In this document: one piece after another, positions 16,055 to 23,234 of the stretch
How positions within the stretch are numbered: the first letter of the stretch is position 1
Layout: the number at the start of each line of letters is the position of its first letter
From: Halovenus halobia
GTDB taxonomy: Archaea; Halobacteriota; Halobacteria; Halobacteriales; Haloarculaceae
Reading direction: 5' to 3'
Length of the DNA: 64,000 bases
Assembly: GCF_051414135.1 (NCBI RefSeq)
Contig: NZ_JBLKOA010000001.1
Span: 682,001 to 746,000, forward strand
Position numbers and translations under genes: made by a program
The notes under the pieces: model-generated
Databases searched by the model: none
What the model saw: only the letters and a program-made list of their open reading frames with translations
Told to the model about the DNA's origin: nothing

Positions 16055-16558
16055 ATGACAGAGGATGACGCCGACCTCGCCCGGCGAGCAGGAACCGCGC
16101 TGGCCGAGGACAGCGCGATGGTGGCGGTCGCAGAATCGAGTACCGGCGGGCTGGTCGGCTCGAAGTTCACCAACGTCCCCGGCGCGAGTCGCTTCTTCGA
16201 GCGCTCTATCGTGACATACTCCAACGACGCGAAACTGGACCTGCTGAACGTGGAAATCGACACCCTCGAAAAGACGGGCGCGGTGTCGGCCGAAATCGCC
16301 CGCCAGATGGCTCGCGGCGTTCGCGAGAACGCGGGCACAAAGTGGGGTGTTTCGACGACAGGTATTGCCGGCCCCAGTGGCGGCACGCCCGAGAAGCCGG
16401 TCGGAACGGTGTTCATCGGAACCGCCTGTTTCGAGGACGGCGAGGAGTCCGTCGCGGCGAATCGGTACGAGTTCAAAGGTGACCGCCTGGAGAACAAAGA
16501 CCAGTTCGCCCGCCAGGCGCTGACTGACCTCATCGAAGCCGTCGAATCGCTGTCCTAA
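16055..16558 (+). CDS. CinA C-terminal domain protein (NMN amidohydrolase-like)
   Basis: A 167-residue stand-alone CinA C-terminal domain. The family signatures AVAESSTGGLVGSKFTNVPG, VTYSNDAKLDLL and STTGIAGPSGGT are present. In bacteria this domain (PncC) deamidates nicotinamide mononucleotide, so a role in pyridine nucleotide recycling is likely. The N-terminal MoCF-like CinA domain is absent. The stop overlaps the convergent nuclease gene by 4 bp. Confidence 0.88.
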   Translation: MTEDDADLARRAGTALAEDSAMVAVAESSTGGLVGSKFTNVPGASRFFERSIVTYSNDAKLDLLNVEIDTLEKTGAVSAEIARQMARGVRENAGTKWGVSTTGIAGPSGGTPEKPVGTVFIGTACFEDGEESVAANRYEFKGDRLENKDQFARQALTDLIEAVESLS

Positions 16559-17916
16559 ACGAGGCCAGCGCTCGTCAGCGCGAACAGCACGGCAACAACT
16601 ACCGAGACAACAATGCCAGCGAGTAACGGCTCGTTCTCGAGCGCTTTCTCGTAGAACGGCATCGCCTCGTACTCTGCGCGGAACTGCTCGCGGTTCGTCT
16701 CGTCGTAGAAGTATTTCTGGCTGTAGAAGAACCGCTCAGTGACGGCACAGCCAGTACACACTGGCTCGCCAACCAGCCGTTCGGTCTCGATATGGTCGGG
16801 ACAGTTGATGCTCTGGCAGTTCTGACAGTAGGTGAATGGCCCGCTGTCTGTCTCGCCACACTGTTGACAGCGGTGTACTCCATCGTCGACTGTCCACCGT
16901 GATGGCCCGGCGGCGTAGTACTCGTACTGGTAGGTGGAGGAATCGAACTCCACGCTCGCTCGGATTCGCGGGACGTAACTCGCGGTTATCGACTGAACCG
17001 AGATATCTGACTGGTTCGGCTCGCACTCCTTGTTGTAGGTGACGTTGTTATCGCCGGTGTAGGTCACCGTCGTCGTGTGTTTCCGCCGGAGGTGGTCAAC
17101 TGCATACTCTTTGTACTCGGTTTCGGTCTGGCCGAACCGTCCAACGTCGGTTTCGGTAAACACGTCGCACAAGTCCGCTTCATCTAACTCGATACGCTGG
17201 TCGAGGTTGCTCGAAACCAGACGAGCGAGTGGCGGTGGTGGTGTCGACGCGCCGTCGCGTGCGGCGTCGACGACAAGTTGGTCGCGGTCGCGAATCTGGT
17301 GGATGACACCGACGCTGGTCTCGAAGGTTGCGTTCACGGTAGCGTCTACTGTAACCGTTGGCTGGAACTGCACCCACAGTTCCGGGTCCGGAAGGTCCGC
17401 GGCCTCGATATTCTCAACGTCACGAAACGCGTCCTCGACTGCACCCGCGGGCCCGCGAGTTGGGTCGTACGGTCGGAGCGTCTCGTCACAGAGAATTTCG
17501 ATCCGGCCATTGTAGAGGTCGAGGCCAACTTCGTCGGCCAGTTCTCGGAGGTCGGTGCCGTCGAGCAACTCGATTGGGTAGGGGTCGCCGCTTTCGGCCA
17601 GATTCTCTGTGTACTCGGTTGCAGGGCCGGTGAACCGCCCGGTCGTCGCGACCATCCCGCGTTTCGGTCCCGCTCCGTCGTAGGTTGCGACTGCCGAGTG
17701 GAGTTTCTGGACGACTGGCCGACCGACTGTATCGGTGTGCTTGCACTCGACGATGACTGTTCGGCGCTGTCCGTCGACAGTCTCCTCCATAATGATGTCG
17801 CGGCCTTCGTCGGCCGTACGACTCGCCTGCCGGACGTTCTCGTAGCCGAGATTGCGGAACACATCTTCCATCACGTCCTCGAACTCGAACCCCGAGAGCT
17901 CGTCCAGTATAGTCAC
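16555..17916 (-). CDS. Mrr-type restriction endonuclease domain protein with zinc ribbon and C-terminal membrane anchor
   Basis: A 453-residue protein with GTG start at 17916. Residues about 5-130 form an Mrr_cat/restriction endonuclease-like fold: FEDVMEDVFRNLGY, then Asp40 in DEGRDI and Glu57-x-Lys59 in VIVECKH, the PD-(D/E)XK triad. The middle (about 130-340) is unrecognised. Residues about 343-395 hold paired cysteines (CQQCG, CQNCQ, CPDH, CTGC) like a zinc ribbon. The last about 25 residues (LLAGIVVSVVVAVLFALTSA) form one membrane helix. Mrr domains cleave modified or foreign DNA; membrane tethering suggests action on DNA at the envelope or a non-restriction role. No methyltransferase is nearby. 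Confidence 0.85.
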   Translation of the reverse strand: MTILDELSGFEFEDVMEDVFRNLGYENVRQASRTADEGRDIIMEETVDGQRRTVIVECKHTDTVGRPVVQKLHSAVATYDGAGPKRGMVATTGRFTGPATEYTENLAESGDPYPIELLDGTDLRELADEVGLDLYNGRIEILCDETLRPYDPTRGPAGAVEDAFRDVENIEAADLPDPELWVQFQPTVTVDATVNATFETSVGVIHQIRDRDQLVVDAARDGASTPPPPLARLVSSNLDQRIELDEADLCDVFTETDVGRFGQTETEYKEYAVDHLRRKHTTTVTYTGDNNVTYNKECEPNQSDISVQSITASYVPRIRASVEFDSSTYQYEYYAAGPSRWTVDDGVHRCQQCGETDSGPFTYCQNCQSINCPDHIETERLVGEPVCTGCAVTERFFYSQKYFYDETNREQFRAEYEAMPFYEKALENEPLLAGIVVSVVVAVLFALTSAGLV

Positions 17917-17975
17917 TACCTACCGTCGTTGGACTGAACTCACAAATAAGTGTCTCACCCTCCTACGGAGTATCG

Positions 17976-18458
17976 ATGGACGACCACACCAACGCCGAGG
18001 GAGTCGATAGCCCGCCAGAGGCGGTACCGGGGTGGCTGGCCGAGGAAGACCGGTGGGAACATGCAACTCTCCGACGAGCGACTGTCCACGGCATTGCGCT
18101 GTTCAACGACGGGGCGTACCACGAGTCGCACGACTGTTTCGAAGACGAGTGGTACAACTACGGCCGCGGCACTGTCGAGAGTGCCTTCGCCCGCGGAATG
18201 GTGCAGGTCGCAGCGGGCGCATACAAACACTTCGGCTTTGAAAATGACGACGGAATGCGGAGCCTCTTCGAGACGGCGCTACAGTATCTCCGCGCGCCGC
18301 CCGCAGATTTCTACGGTGTCGATATTCTCGACGTGCGGACGACGCTGACGAACGCGCTCGATGACCCTGCTGTGTTAGCCGGGTGGCAGATTGAGCTAGA
18401 TGGAACAATCAACGAAGCGACGCCGGCAGATTACGCCTACGCGGACGATCTCGATTAA
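17976..18458 (+). CDS. DUF309 family protein
   Basis: A 160-residue helical protein. The family hallmark is ALFNDGAYHESHDCFEDEW (residues about 42-60), followed by FARGMVQVAAGAYKHF. DUF309 proteins are small helical bundles found in archaea and bacteria, with conserved His and Glu residues and no settled function. It is divergent from the Mrr-type gene; a short AT-rich segment between them holds the promoters. Confidence 0.85.
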   Translation: MDDHTNAEGVDSPPEAVPGWLAEEDRWEHATLRRATVHGIALFNDGAYHESHDCFEDEWYNYGRGTVESAFARGMVQVAAGAYKHFGFENDDGMRSLFETALQYLRAPPADFYGVDILDVRTTLTNALDDPAVLAGWQIELDGTINEATPADYAYADDLD

Positions 18459-18604
18459 CGCCCTCTGCTTCTGTGCCACTCTCATCCAGTGGAGCCCGCC
18501 ACTTCACAGACTCCGGTTGTGTCTCCTCTGACGGGCCAGTTACTGTTTTTCTCCGGGAAAGCCTGATATCTTGAGCGGCATTGAGCAGTATAATCAATGT
18601 TCAG

Positions 18605-18633
18605 CATAAATAGTAAAATAAACTACTTTTATG
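18605..18633. promoter_or_regulatory. AT-rich inverted repeat at the reductase-thiolase promoter
   Basis: CATAAATAGTA (18605-18615) is mirrored by TACTTTTATG (18624-18633) with one gap. The right arm contains a TATA-like CTTTTATG about 35 bases upstream of the ATG at 18668. A symmetric element over the promoter suggests a dimeric regulator of the operon. Confidence 0.4.
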
Positions 18634-18667
18634 TTGTTGCCAGTTGAAGCGATACGTAGGGGAAAGA

Positions 18668-19411
18668 ATGCTACTCGAAAATAGAACTTGCCTGGTAACT
18701 GGCGGATCGCGCGGAATTGGCCGCGGCATCGCCGAAGAACTGGGTGAACACGGCGCGAACGTCGTCATCAACTACCGGTCATCCGAAGACGCAGCCTACG
18801 CAGCACGCGACGTTATCGAAGAAGGGCCGGGACGGGCGGTTGTTGCACAGGCAGATGTTTCGGACTTCGATGAAGTGCAGGCGATGTACGAAGCAACCAG
18901 CGACGAGTTTGGCAATGTTGACGTGCTGGTCAACAACGCCGGTATCACGCAGGATACGACCTTCGACGAGATGTCCAAAGAGCAGTGGGAGAAGGTTATG
19001 GATGTCAATCTCGGGGGCGTGTTCAACTGTACAAAAGCCTGTTACGAAGACCTCAGAGCGGCGAACGAGGGCCGCCTGATCAACATCTCGAGCGTTGTCG
19101 GTCAGCAGGGAAACTACGGACAGGCAAACTACGCGACGACGAAAAGCGGGCTGTTCGGCTTCACCCGAACGATTGCACTGGAGATGGCTCGTGACGGGTC
19201 GACGGCCAACTGTGTCGCGCCGGGATTCGTCGAGACTGATATGCTCGCTGACGTTCCGGACCGCGTGCGCGAACAGATTCTCGAACGCATCCCGCTCGAC
19301 CGGTTCGCAGAGGTCGAAGATATTACGGGCATCGTTCGCTTCCTAGCGAGTCACGAGTCAAGCTACATGACCGGGCAGATACTCGGAGTCAACGGAGGGA
19401 TGGAGTGGTGA
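18668..19411 (+). CDS. Beta-ketoacyl/acetoacetyl-CoA reductase (FabG/PhaB-like SDR)
   Basis: A 247-residue NAD(P)H-dependent SDR. TGGSRGIGRG binds the cofactor, NNAG is the structural motif, and the catalytic residues are Ser in INISSVVG and Tyr-Lys in YATTKSG. The C-terminus (GQILGVNGGMEW) is typical of FabG/PhaB. ATG 18668 gives the family length; TTG 18644 upstream is unlikely. The gene overlaps the thiolase gene by 7 bp, so it is the first member of a three-gene operon with a ketothiolase and an OB-fold subunit. It likely reduces a 3-ketoacyl-CoA made by, or destined for, that thiolase. Confidence 0.9.
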   Translation: MLLENRTCLVTGGSRGIGRGIAEELGEHGANVVINYRSSEDAAYAARDVIEEGPGRAVVAQADVSDFDEVQAMYEATSDEFGNVDVLVNNAGITQDTTFDEMSKEQWEKVMDVNLGGVFNCTKACYEDLRAANEGRLINISSVVGQQGNYGQANYATTKSGLFGFTRTIALEMARDGSTANCVAPGFVETDMLADVPDRVREQILERIPLDRFAEVEDITGIVRFLASHESSYMTGQILGVNGGMEW

Positions 19412-20577
19412 CAGACGTCCACGTAGCGGGCGTCGGAATGACGAAGTTCGGCTCTTCACCCGAACGAACAGCGCGCGATATGTTCGCGCAGGCGGCCGGC
19501 GAAGCCTTCGACGACTCTGGGGTATCCCCGGACGCCATCGAAGAGCTGTTTTACGGTAATTTCATGGGTGAATTTGCCGAGACACAGGGCCACCAGGGGC
19601 CGCTGATGGCCGACGCCGCAGGTATTTCGGCCCCCGCCACACGGATCGAATCGGCCTGTGCCTCAAGCGGGGTTGCGGTCCGCTATGGCGTCAACCACGT
19701 CCGCAGCGGCGCGGCAGATGTCGTCCTCGTGGGTGGCGCCGAGCGGATGAAAAATCTCTCGACACCGGACGGAACCAGAGCACTCTCGGCGGCCGCCGAC
19801 GCGCTGTATGAAGTCAACGCCGGGGTCACGTTCCCCGGTGCGTACTCGTTGATGGCAAACAGCTACTTCGACGAGTTCGGCGGCACGCGCGAGGACCTCG
19901 CTCACATCGCTGTCAAGAACCACGCCAACGCTGTCGAGAACGACCTCGCGCAGTTCAACCGAGCTATCGAGGTCGAAGATGTGCTCGAAGCGCCGACAGT
20001 GAGTGCGCCCTTTGGGCTGTACGACTGCTCGCCGATGAGCGACGGCGCTGCCGCCGCCGTGCTGATGAGCGAGGAGTTTGTGCAGGACCAGGGCATCGAG
20101 ACAGACGTGAAGATTACCGGCGTCGGACAGGGCTCAGACTCGCTGGCTCTGCAGGACCGCGTCTCGATTCCACGGACACCTGCGGCAGTCGAGGCTGGTG
20201 AGACTGCCTACGAAGACGCCGGAGTTGGACCAGACGACATCGACGTCGCCGAGGTCCACGACTGTTTCACCATCGCCGAAGCGCTCGCGCTGGAATCCCT
20301 CGGCTTCTACGAGCCCGGAGAGGCGATTACTGCAGCGCGCGAGGGTGAGACGACCATCGACGGCAACCTGCCGGTGAATCTCTCCGGCGGGCTAAAGGCC
20401 AAAGGTCACCCAGTCGGTGCAACAGGCTGTGCACAGATTTCGGAACTAACCAAACTCCTGCGCGGGGACCACGTCAACAGTGAGGCTGTGTCCGACGCGG
20501 AGGTTGGACTGACACACAACGCGGGTGGCACGGTCGCAAGCTGTGTCGTCCACATTCTCGAGGAGGTGGACGCATGA
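19405..20577 (+). CDS. Thiolase family protein (SCP-x type, catalytic alpha subunit)
   Basis: A 390-residue thiolase with GTG start at 19405 (GTG 19408 also possible), overlapping the reductase stop. The nucleophile Cys is in ESACASSGVA, and later motifs are EVHDCFTIAEALALESLGFY and GGLKAKGHPVGATGC. This is the archaeal/SCP-x type, which works with a separate OB-fold partner, here the next gene (4-bp overlap). In Haloferax the two-part ketothiolases PhaA and BktB condense acyl-CoAs for polyhydroxyalkanoate precursors; archaeal homologues also serve the mevalonate pathway. With a reductase in the operon and no HMG-CoA synthase, hydroxyacyl-CoA metabolism is the better guess. Confidence 0.9.
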   Translation: MVTDVHVAGVGMTKFGSSPERTARDMFAQAAGEAFDDSGVSPDAIEELFYGNFMGEFAETQGHQGPLMADAAGISAPATRIESACASSGVAVRYGVNHVRSGAADVVLVGGAERMKNLSTPDGTRALSAAADALYEVNAGVTFPGAYSLMANSYFDEFGGTREDLAHIAVKNHANAVENDLAQFNRAIEVEDVLEAPTVSAPFGLYDCSPMSDGAAAAVLMSEEFVQDQGIETDVKITGVGQGSDSLALQDRVSIPRTPAAVEAGETAYEDAGVGPDDIDVAEVHDCFTIAEALALESLGFYEPGEAITAAREGETTIDGNLPVNLSGGLKAKGHPVGATGCAQISELTKLLRGDHVNSEAVSDAEVGLTHNAGGTVASCVVHILEEVDA

Positions 20578-20957
20578 GCGACGCACGCAATGAGGGATAC
20601 GACGACTTCCTCGACGCCATCGAAGCAGGTGAGCCGTACTACCTCGAAGGGCCAGAGGGCGATGGCTCGCTGCCGCCAAAACGAATCGACCCGGCAACTG
20701 GCTCGCAGGAACTCACGGAAGCACCACTTCCGGAGACCGGCGAGATTGAGACGTACACACAGACACACGTCGCAGCGCCGGATTTTGCCGACGACGCGCC
20801 GTTCGTCGTCGCTGTCGTCGACTTCGGACCGGTGAGTGTCACGGGACAGATCCGGGGGATGGAACCCGGCGACGTTGAGGCTGGTCAAGAAGTTACGATT
20901 GGTGTCGACCGTACCGAAACCACGGACGAACGCCTCGTTATCTTCGAGCCAGCCTGA
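20574..20957 (+). CDS. OB-fold (DUF35) thiolase partner lacking zinc-ribbon cysteines
   Basis: A 127-residue DUF35-type protein. A short N-terminal helix (DARNEGYDDFLDAIEAGE) is followed by the rubredoxin-like linker and an OB-fold (FVVAVVDFGPVSVTGQIRG, then VEAGQEVTIGVDRTE). DUF35 proteins bind acyl-CoA and organise thiolase complexes. The segment that usually carries four zinc-binding cysteines reads PPKRIDPATGSQELTEAPLP and has no cysteine; the whole protein contains none. The start overlaps the thiolase stop (ATGA). It probably acts as the beta subunit of the upstream ketothiolase. Confidence 0.82.
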   Translation: MSDARNEGYDDFLDAIEAGEPYYLEGPEGDGSLPPKRIDPATGSQELTEAPLPETGEIETYTQTHVAAPDFADDAPFVVAVVDFGPVSVTGQIRGMEPGDVEAGQEVTIGVDRTETTDERLVIFEPA

Positions 20958-20971
20958 CCGGCGACGTTAAC

Positions 20972-20977
20972 TTTTTT
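20972..20977 (+). terminator. T-tract terminator of the reductase-thiolase operon
   Basis: A run of six T residues, 14 bases after the OB-fold gene's stop. It sits in the narrow gap before the convergent FAH-family gene, and no further plus-strand gene follows. Archaeal termination at T-runs is well known. Confidence 0.45.
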
Positions 20978-20995
20978 AGCTAAGCCGAACTGCAG

Positions 20996-21769
20996 TTACG
21001 GAACCGAAACGCTGTGTTCGAGCCGTCCGACACCCTCGATCTCGACGGTCACCGTGTCCCCATCTGCGAGCGGACCAACACCCTCGGGTGTACCTGTCGC
21101 AATCACGTCACCCGGTTCGAGGGTGAGATGCTCGGTAATTTCGGCGATCAACTCCGGAATCGGGAAGATGAGATGGTCCCGCGAGGACGACTGGCGTTGC
21201 TCACCGTTGACCCATAGTTCGACACTCGCGTCTTCGGGAACGTGCTGCGTATCGGCAACAACCGGGCCCATCGGAGCAGCGTTGTCGAACGCCTTCCCGC
21301 GCACCCAGTTCTGCTCTTGGCGCTGGTCGTCTCTGTTCGAGAGGTCGACAACACAGGTGTATCCCGACACGACAGCCATCGCGTCCTCGGGTTCGACATT
21401 GCGACACTGCTGTCCGATGACGACACCCAATTCTGCTTCGTAATCGATTCGGTCCTTGCCAGCGGGCAGCGACACGGTACTCCCGTGGCTCGTCACCGTG
21501 TTTGGTGGCTTCAGGAACAGCAGCGGGCGGTCAGGCACGTCTGAGCCCATCTCGTCGGCGTGGTCGGCGTAGTTCCGTCCGATGCAGACAATCTTCGAGG
21601 GCTCGACCGGCGGGAGAATCTCGACTGATTCTGGGTCGTAGGTTTCACCGCCGAAGGCAACGAGGCCCCCCGCCCCAGCCGTTGCTGTGTCTGCCGTGTT
21701 TCCGTCCTCGTCGAGCCACTGGCCGGTCCGTACGCTCCCCGATGGGTCGCGGAATCTGACGCGTTTCAT
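20996..21769 (-). CDS. Fumarylacetoacetate hydrolase (FAH) family protein
   Basis: A 257-residue FAH-superfamily enzyme. An N-terminal small domain is followed by the barrel with CIGRNYADHADEMG, IDYEAELGVVIG (Glu metal ligands), VVDLSNRDDQ (Asp ligand) and a C-terminal TGTPEGVGPLADGD. Members hydrolyse, decarboxylate or isomerise beta-dicarbonyl acids, for example acylpyruvates or catechol meta-cleavage products; the exact substrate is not readable. ATG 21769 is preferred over GTG 21775. It stands alone, convergent with the thiolase operon. Confidence 0.9.
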   Translation of the reverse strand: MKRVRFRDPSGSVRTGQWLDEDGNTADTATAGAGGLVAFGGETYDPESVEILPPVEPSKIVCIGRNYADHADEMGSDVPDRPLLFLKPPNTVTSHGSTVSLPAGKDRIDYEAELGVVIGQQCRNVEPEDAMAVVSGYTCVVDLSNRDDQRQEQNWVRGKAFDNAAPMGPVVADTQHVPEDASVELWVNGEQRQSSSRDHLIFPIPELIAEITEHLTLEPGDVIATGTPEGVGPLADGDTVTVEIEGVGRLEHSVSVP

Positions 21770-21807
21770 ACTCACCGCTTCAGTCGGCTGAAAATAAGGT
21801 GTTGTGG

Positions 21808-22437
21808 TTACGCAATATCTCGGCTGGTGTCGATGGAAACCTCTTCCACAAGATCGAGTTTGATTGTATCCGAGGGGGCTCGCCCGCCGCGGAACTTCGG
21901 AATCGACATCCGGTTTTCGACTTCGTCGCCGCTGATGTTCGTCTCGAGATGGAAGACAACGTCAGCGAAATGCTCGGTCGTATCTCGCAGCGGCGGCACA
22001 TCTCGTCCTTCGAGACAGTGCATAATTGCGAGACTGTTGGTGTTGAAGATGTGATTCTGGAGGTCGTTCATGAACGAGCGGAATCGCGAGGGCGGCTCCT
22101 GCGATTCGAGGACATCCAGCGGGTCGACAATGAGATTCGAGGTTTCGGGTAGCGCGCTAATCAGTTTGCTTGCGTTGTCGAGCGGTGCCTCCCCAGAGAT
22201 GTGTCGAATCGTCGGGTCGCCGGTTTCAGTCGGCGTGTTTTCGATACTGTCGGTGACAGCCTCGGCCGTCCGGTTCAGTGACAGCCAGAGCGTGCCGCGG
22301 GTTGCGGTGAGTTCGTACAGGAACAGCTCCGCCTGACTCGCTGGCGACGCTGACAGGGCAACCATACTCCCTGCCGGAATCCCGCCATCGAGTTTCCTGT
22401 CGAGGACATCAATTCCTGTCCGCAACCGGTCGGTCAT
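21808..22437 (-). CDS. RadA/KaiC-like (RAD55 family) protein with degenerate P-loop
   Basis: A 209-residue single RecA-like domain. The N-terminus LRTGIDVLDRKLDGGIPAGS is the classic RAD55/KaiC start. Where GxxxxGK[ST] should follow, the sequence reads SASPASQAELF with no Gly-Lys-Thr, so ATP binding is probably lost. The Walker B-like strand is NLIVDPLDVL and the C-terminal VFHLETNISG also fits the family. Haloarchaea have many such proteins, some regulatory. It is first of three consecutive minus-strand P-loop genes by position, but a 130-base gap with its own AT-rich promoter DNA separates it from the MinD-like gene. Confidence 0.8.
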   Translation of the reverse strand: MTDRLRTGIDVLDRKLDGGIPAGSMVALSASPASQAELFLYELTATRGTLWLSLNRTAEAVTDSIENTPTETGDPTIRHISGEAPLDNASKLISALPETSNLIVDPLDVLESQEPPSRFRSFMNDLQNHIFNTNSLAIMHCLEGRDVPPLRDTTEHFADVVFHLETNISGDEVENRMSIPKFRGGRAPSDTIKLDLVEEVSIDTSRDIA

Positions 22438-22569
22438 CAGTATGTGTTCTATTCGTTACCAGCCGTTAAAGATTCCGACTCGTTTATTAGTAAAACAGAC
22501 AGTATTTTTGAACGACCGTTCCCCAATACTCCGTGCAGGCGTGTAGTTAGCGTCGAACGGAGCCTCCGT

Positions 22570-23193
22570 TTATCTTGCAGGTACCATCAGACCTGACGCA
22601 GCCAGCGTCGACCACTCTGCCCGAACCTGTGGGTCCTCCAGCGGCGCTTCGACAGACTCAACCCGCGCCAGAAGCGGTGACTCGTCTGGCCATTCCGTTA
22701 CAGACGCCGAGGGAGTCTCACGGAGAATGGCGCCGAACACACGGGTTCCGAGTTCGCGTGCGGTGCGGGCGGTCCGAACTGTATCCGTCACTGCCGACGG
22801 TTGGTCCGTCGAGACGAGAAGCACTCTCTGGGCGTGACGCAGTGGCCGAACGGCGTCAGGCCCTGCACCGGGCGGACAGTCGAGGATGACAGTGTCGTGC
22901 CAGTCTGTCAGCCGAATGAGTGCGTCTGCGACGTTCGAGCGGTCACCGGCAGTGAGACACCGGACGCCGGGGGCCGTCGGCGATTCTGCACAGGCCCTTT
23001 CCAGTAGTTGTCCCGCAGCGAGGCGGTCGATTCCACCGGGCTGAAGCCCATCGAGCAGATGGTGAATGTCCGGCATATCAGTGTCACAGTCGACAACGAT
23101 TGGGTCGCTGCCACGGCGGGCCAGCACCCACGCGAGTCCAACTGCAGTCGTCGTTTTCCCACTACCGCCTTTCCCGCCCGCGATTGCGATCAT
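22570..23193 (-). CDS. MinD/ParA-like P-loop ATPase
   Basis: A 207-residue ATPase with the deviant Walker A GGKGGSGKTTTAVGLAW at the N-terminus, switch I region VVDCDTDMPDIHHLL and Walker B-like DTVILDCPPGAG. The haloarchaeal genome will hold several MinD paralogues; this one is short and lacks an obvious membrane-targeting amphipathic helix at the C-terminus. It may act in protein or complex placement. It is 41 bases downstream of the HerA-like gene on the same strand and is likely cotranscribed with it. Confidence 0.88.
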   Translation of the reverse strand: MIAIAGGKGGSGKTTTAVGLAWVLARRGSDPIVVDCDTDMPDIHHLLDGLQPGGIDRLAAGQLLERACAESPTAPGVRCLTAGDRSNVADALIRLTDWHDTVILDCPPGAGPDAVRPLRHAQRVLLVSTDQPSAVTDTVRTARTARELGTRVFGAILRETPSASVTEWPDESPLLARVESVEAPLEDPQVRAEWSTLAASGLMVPAR

Positions 23194-23234
23194 AGGTGGT
23201 GTGGCCCGCGCTTCGTATTTGAATCTCCGCCTGC

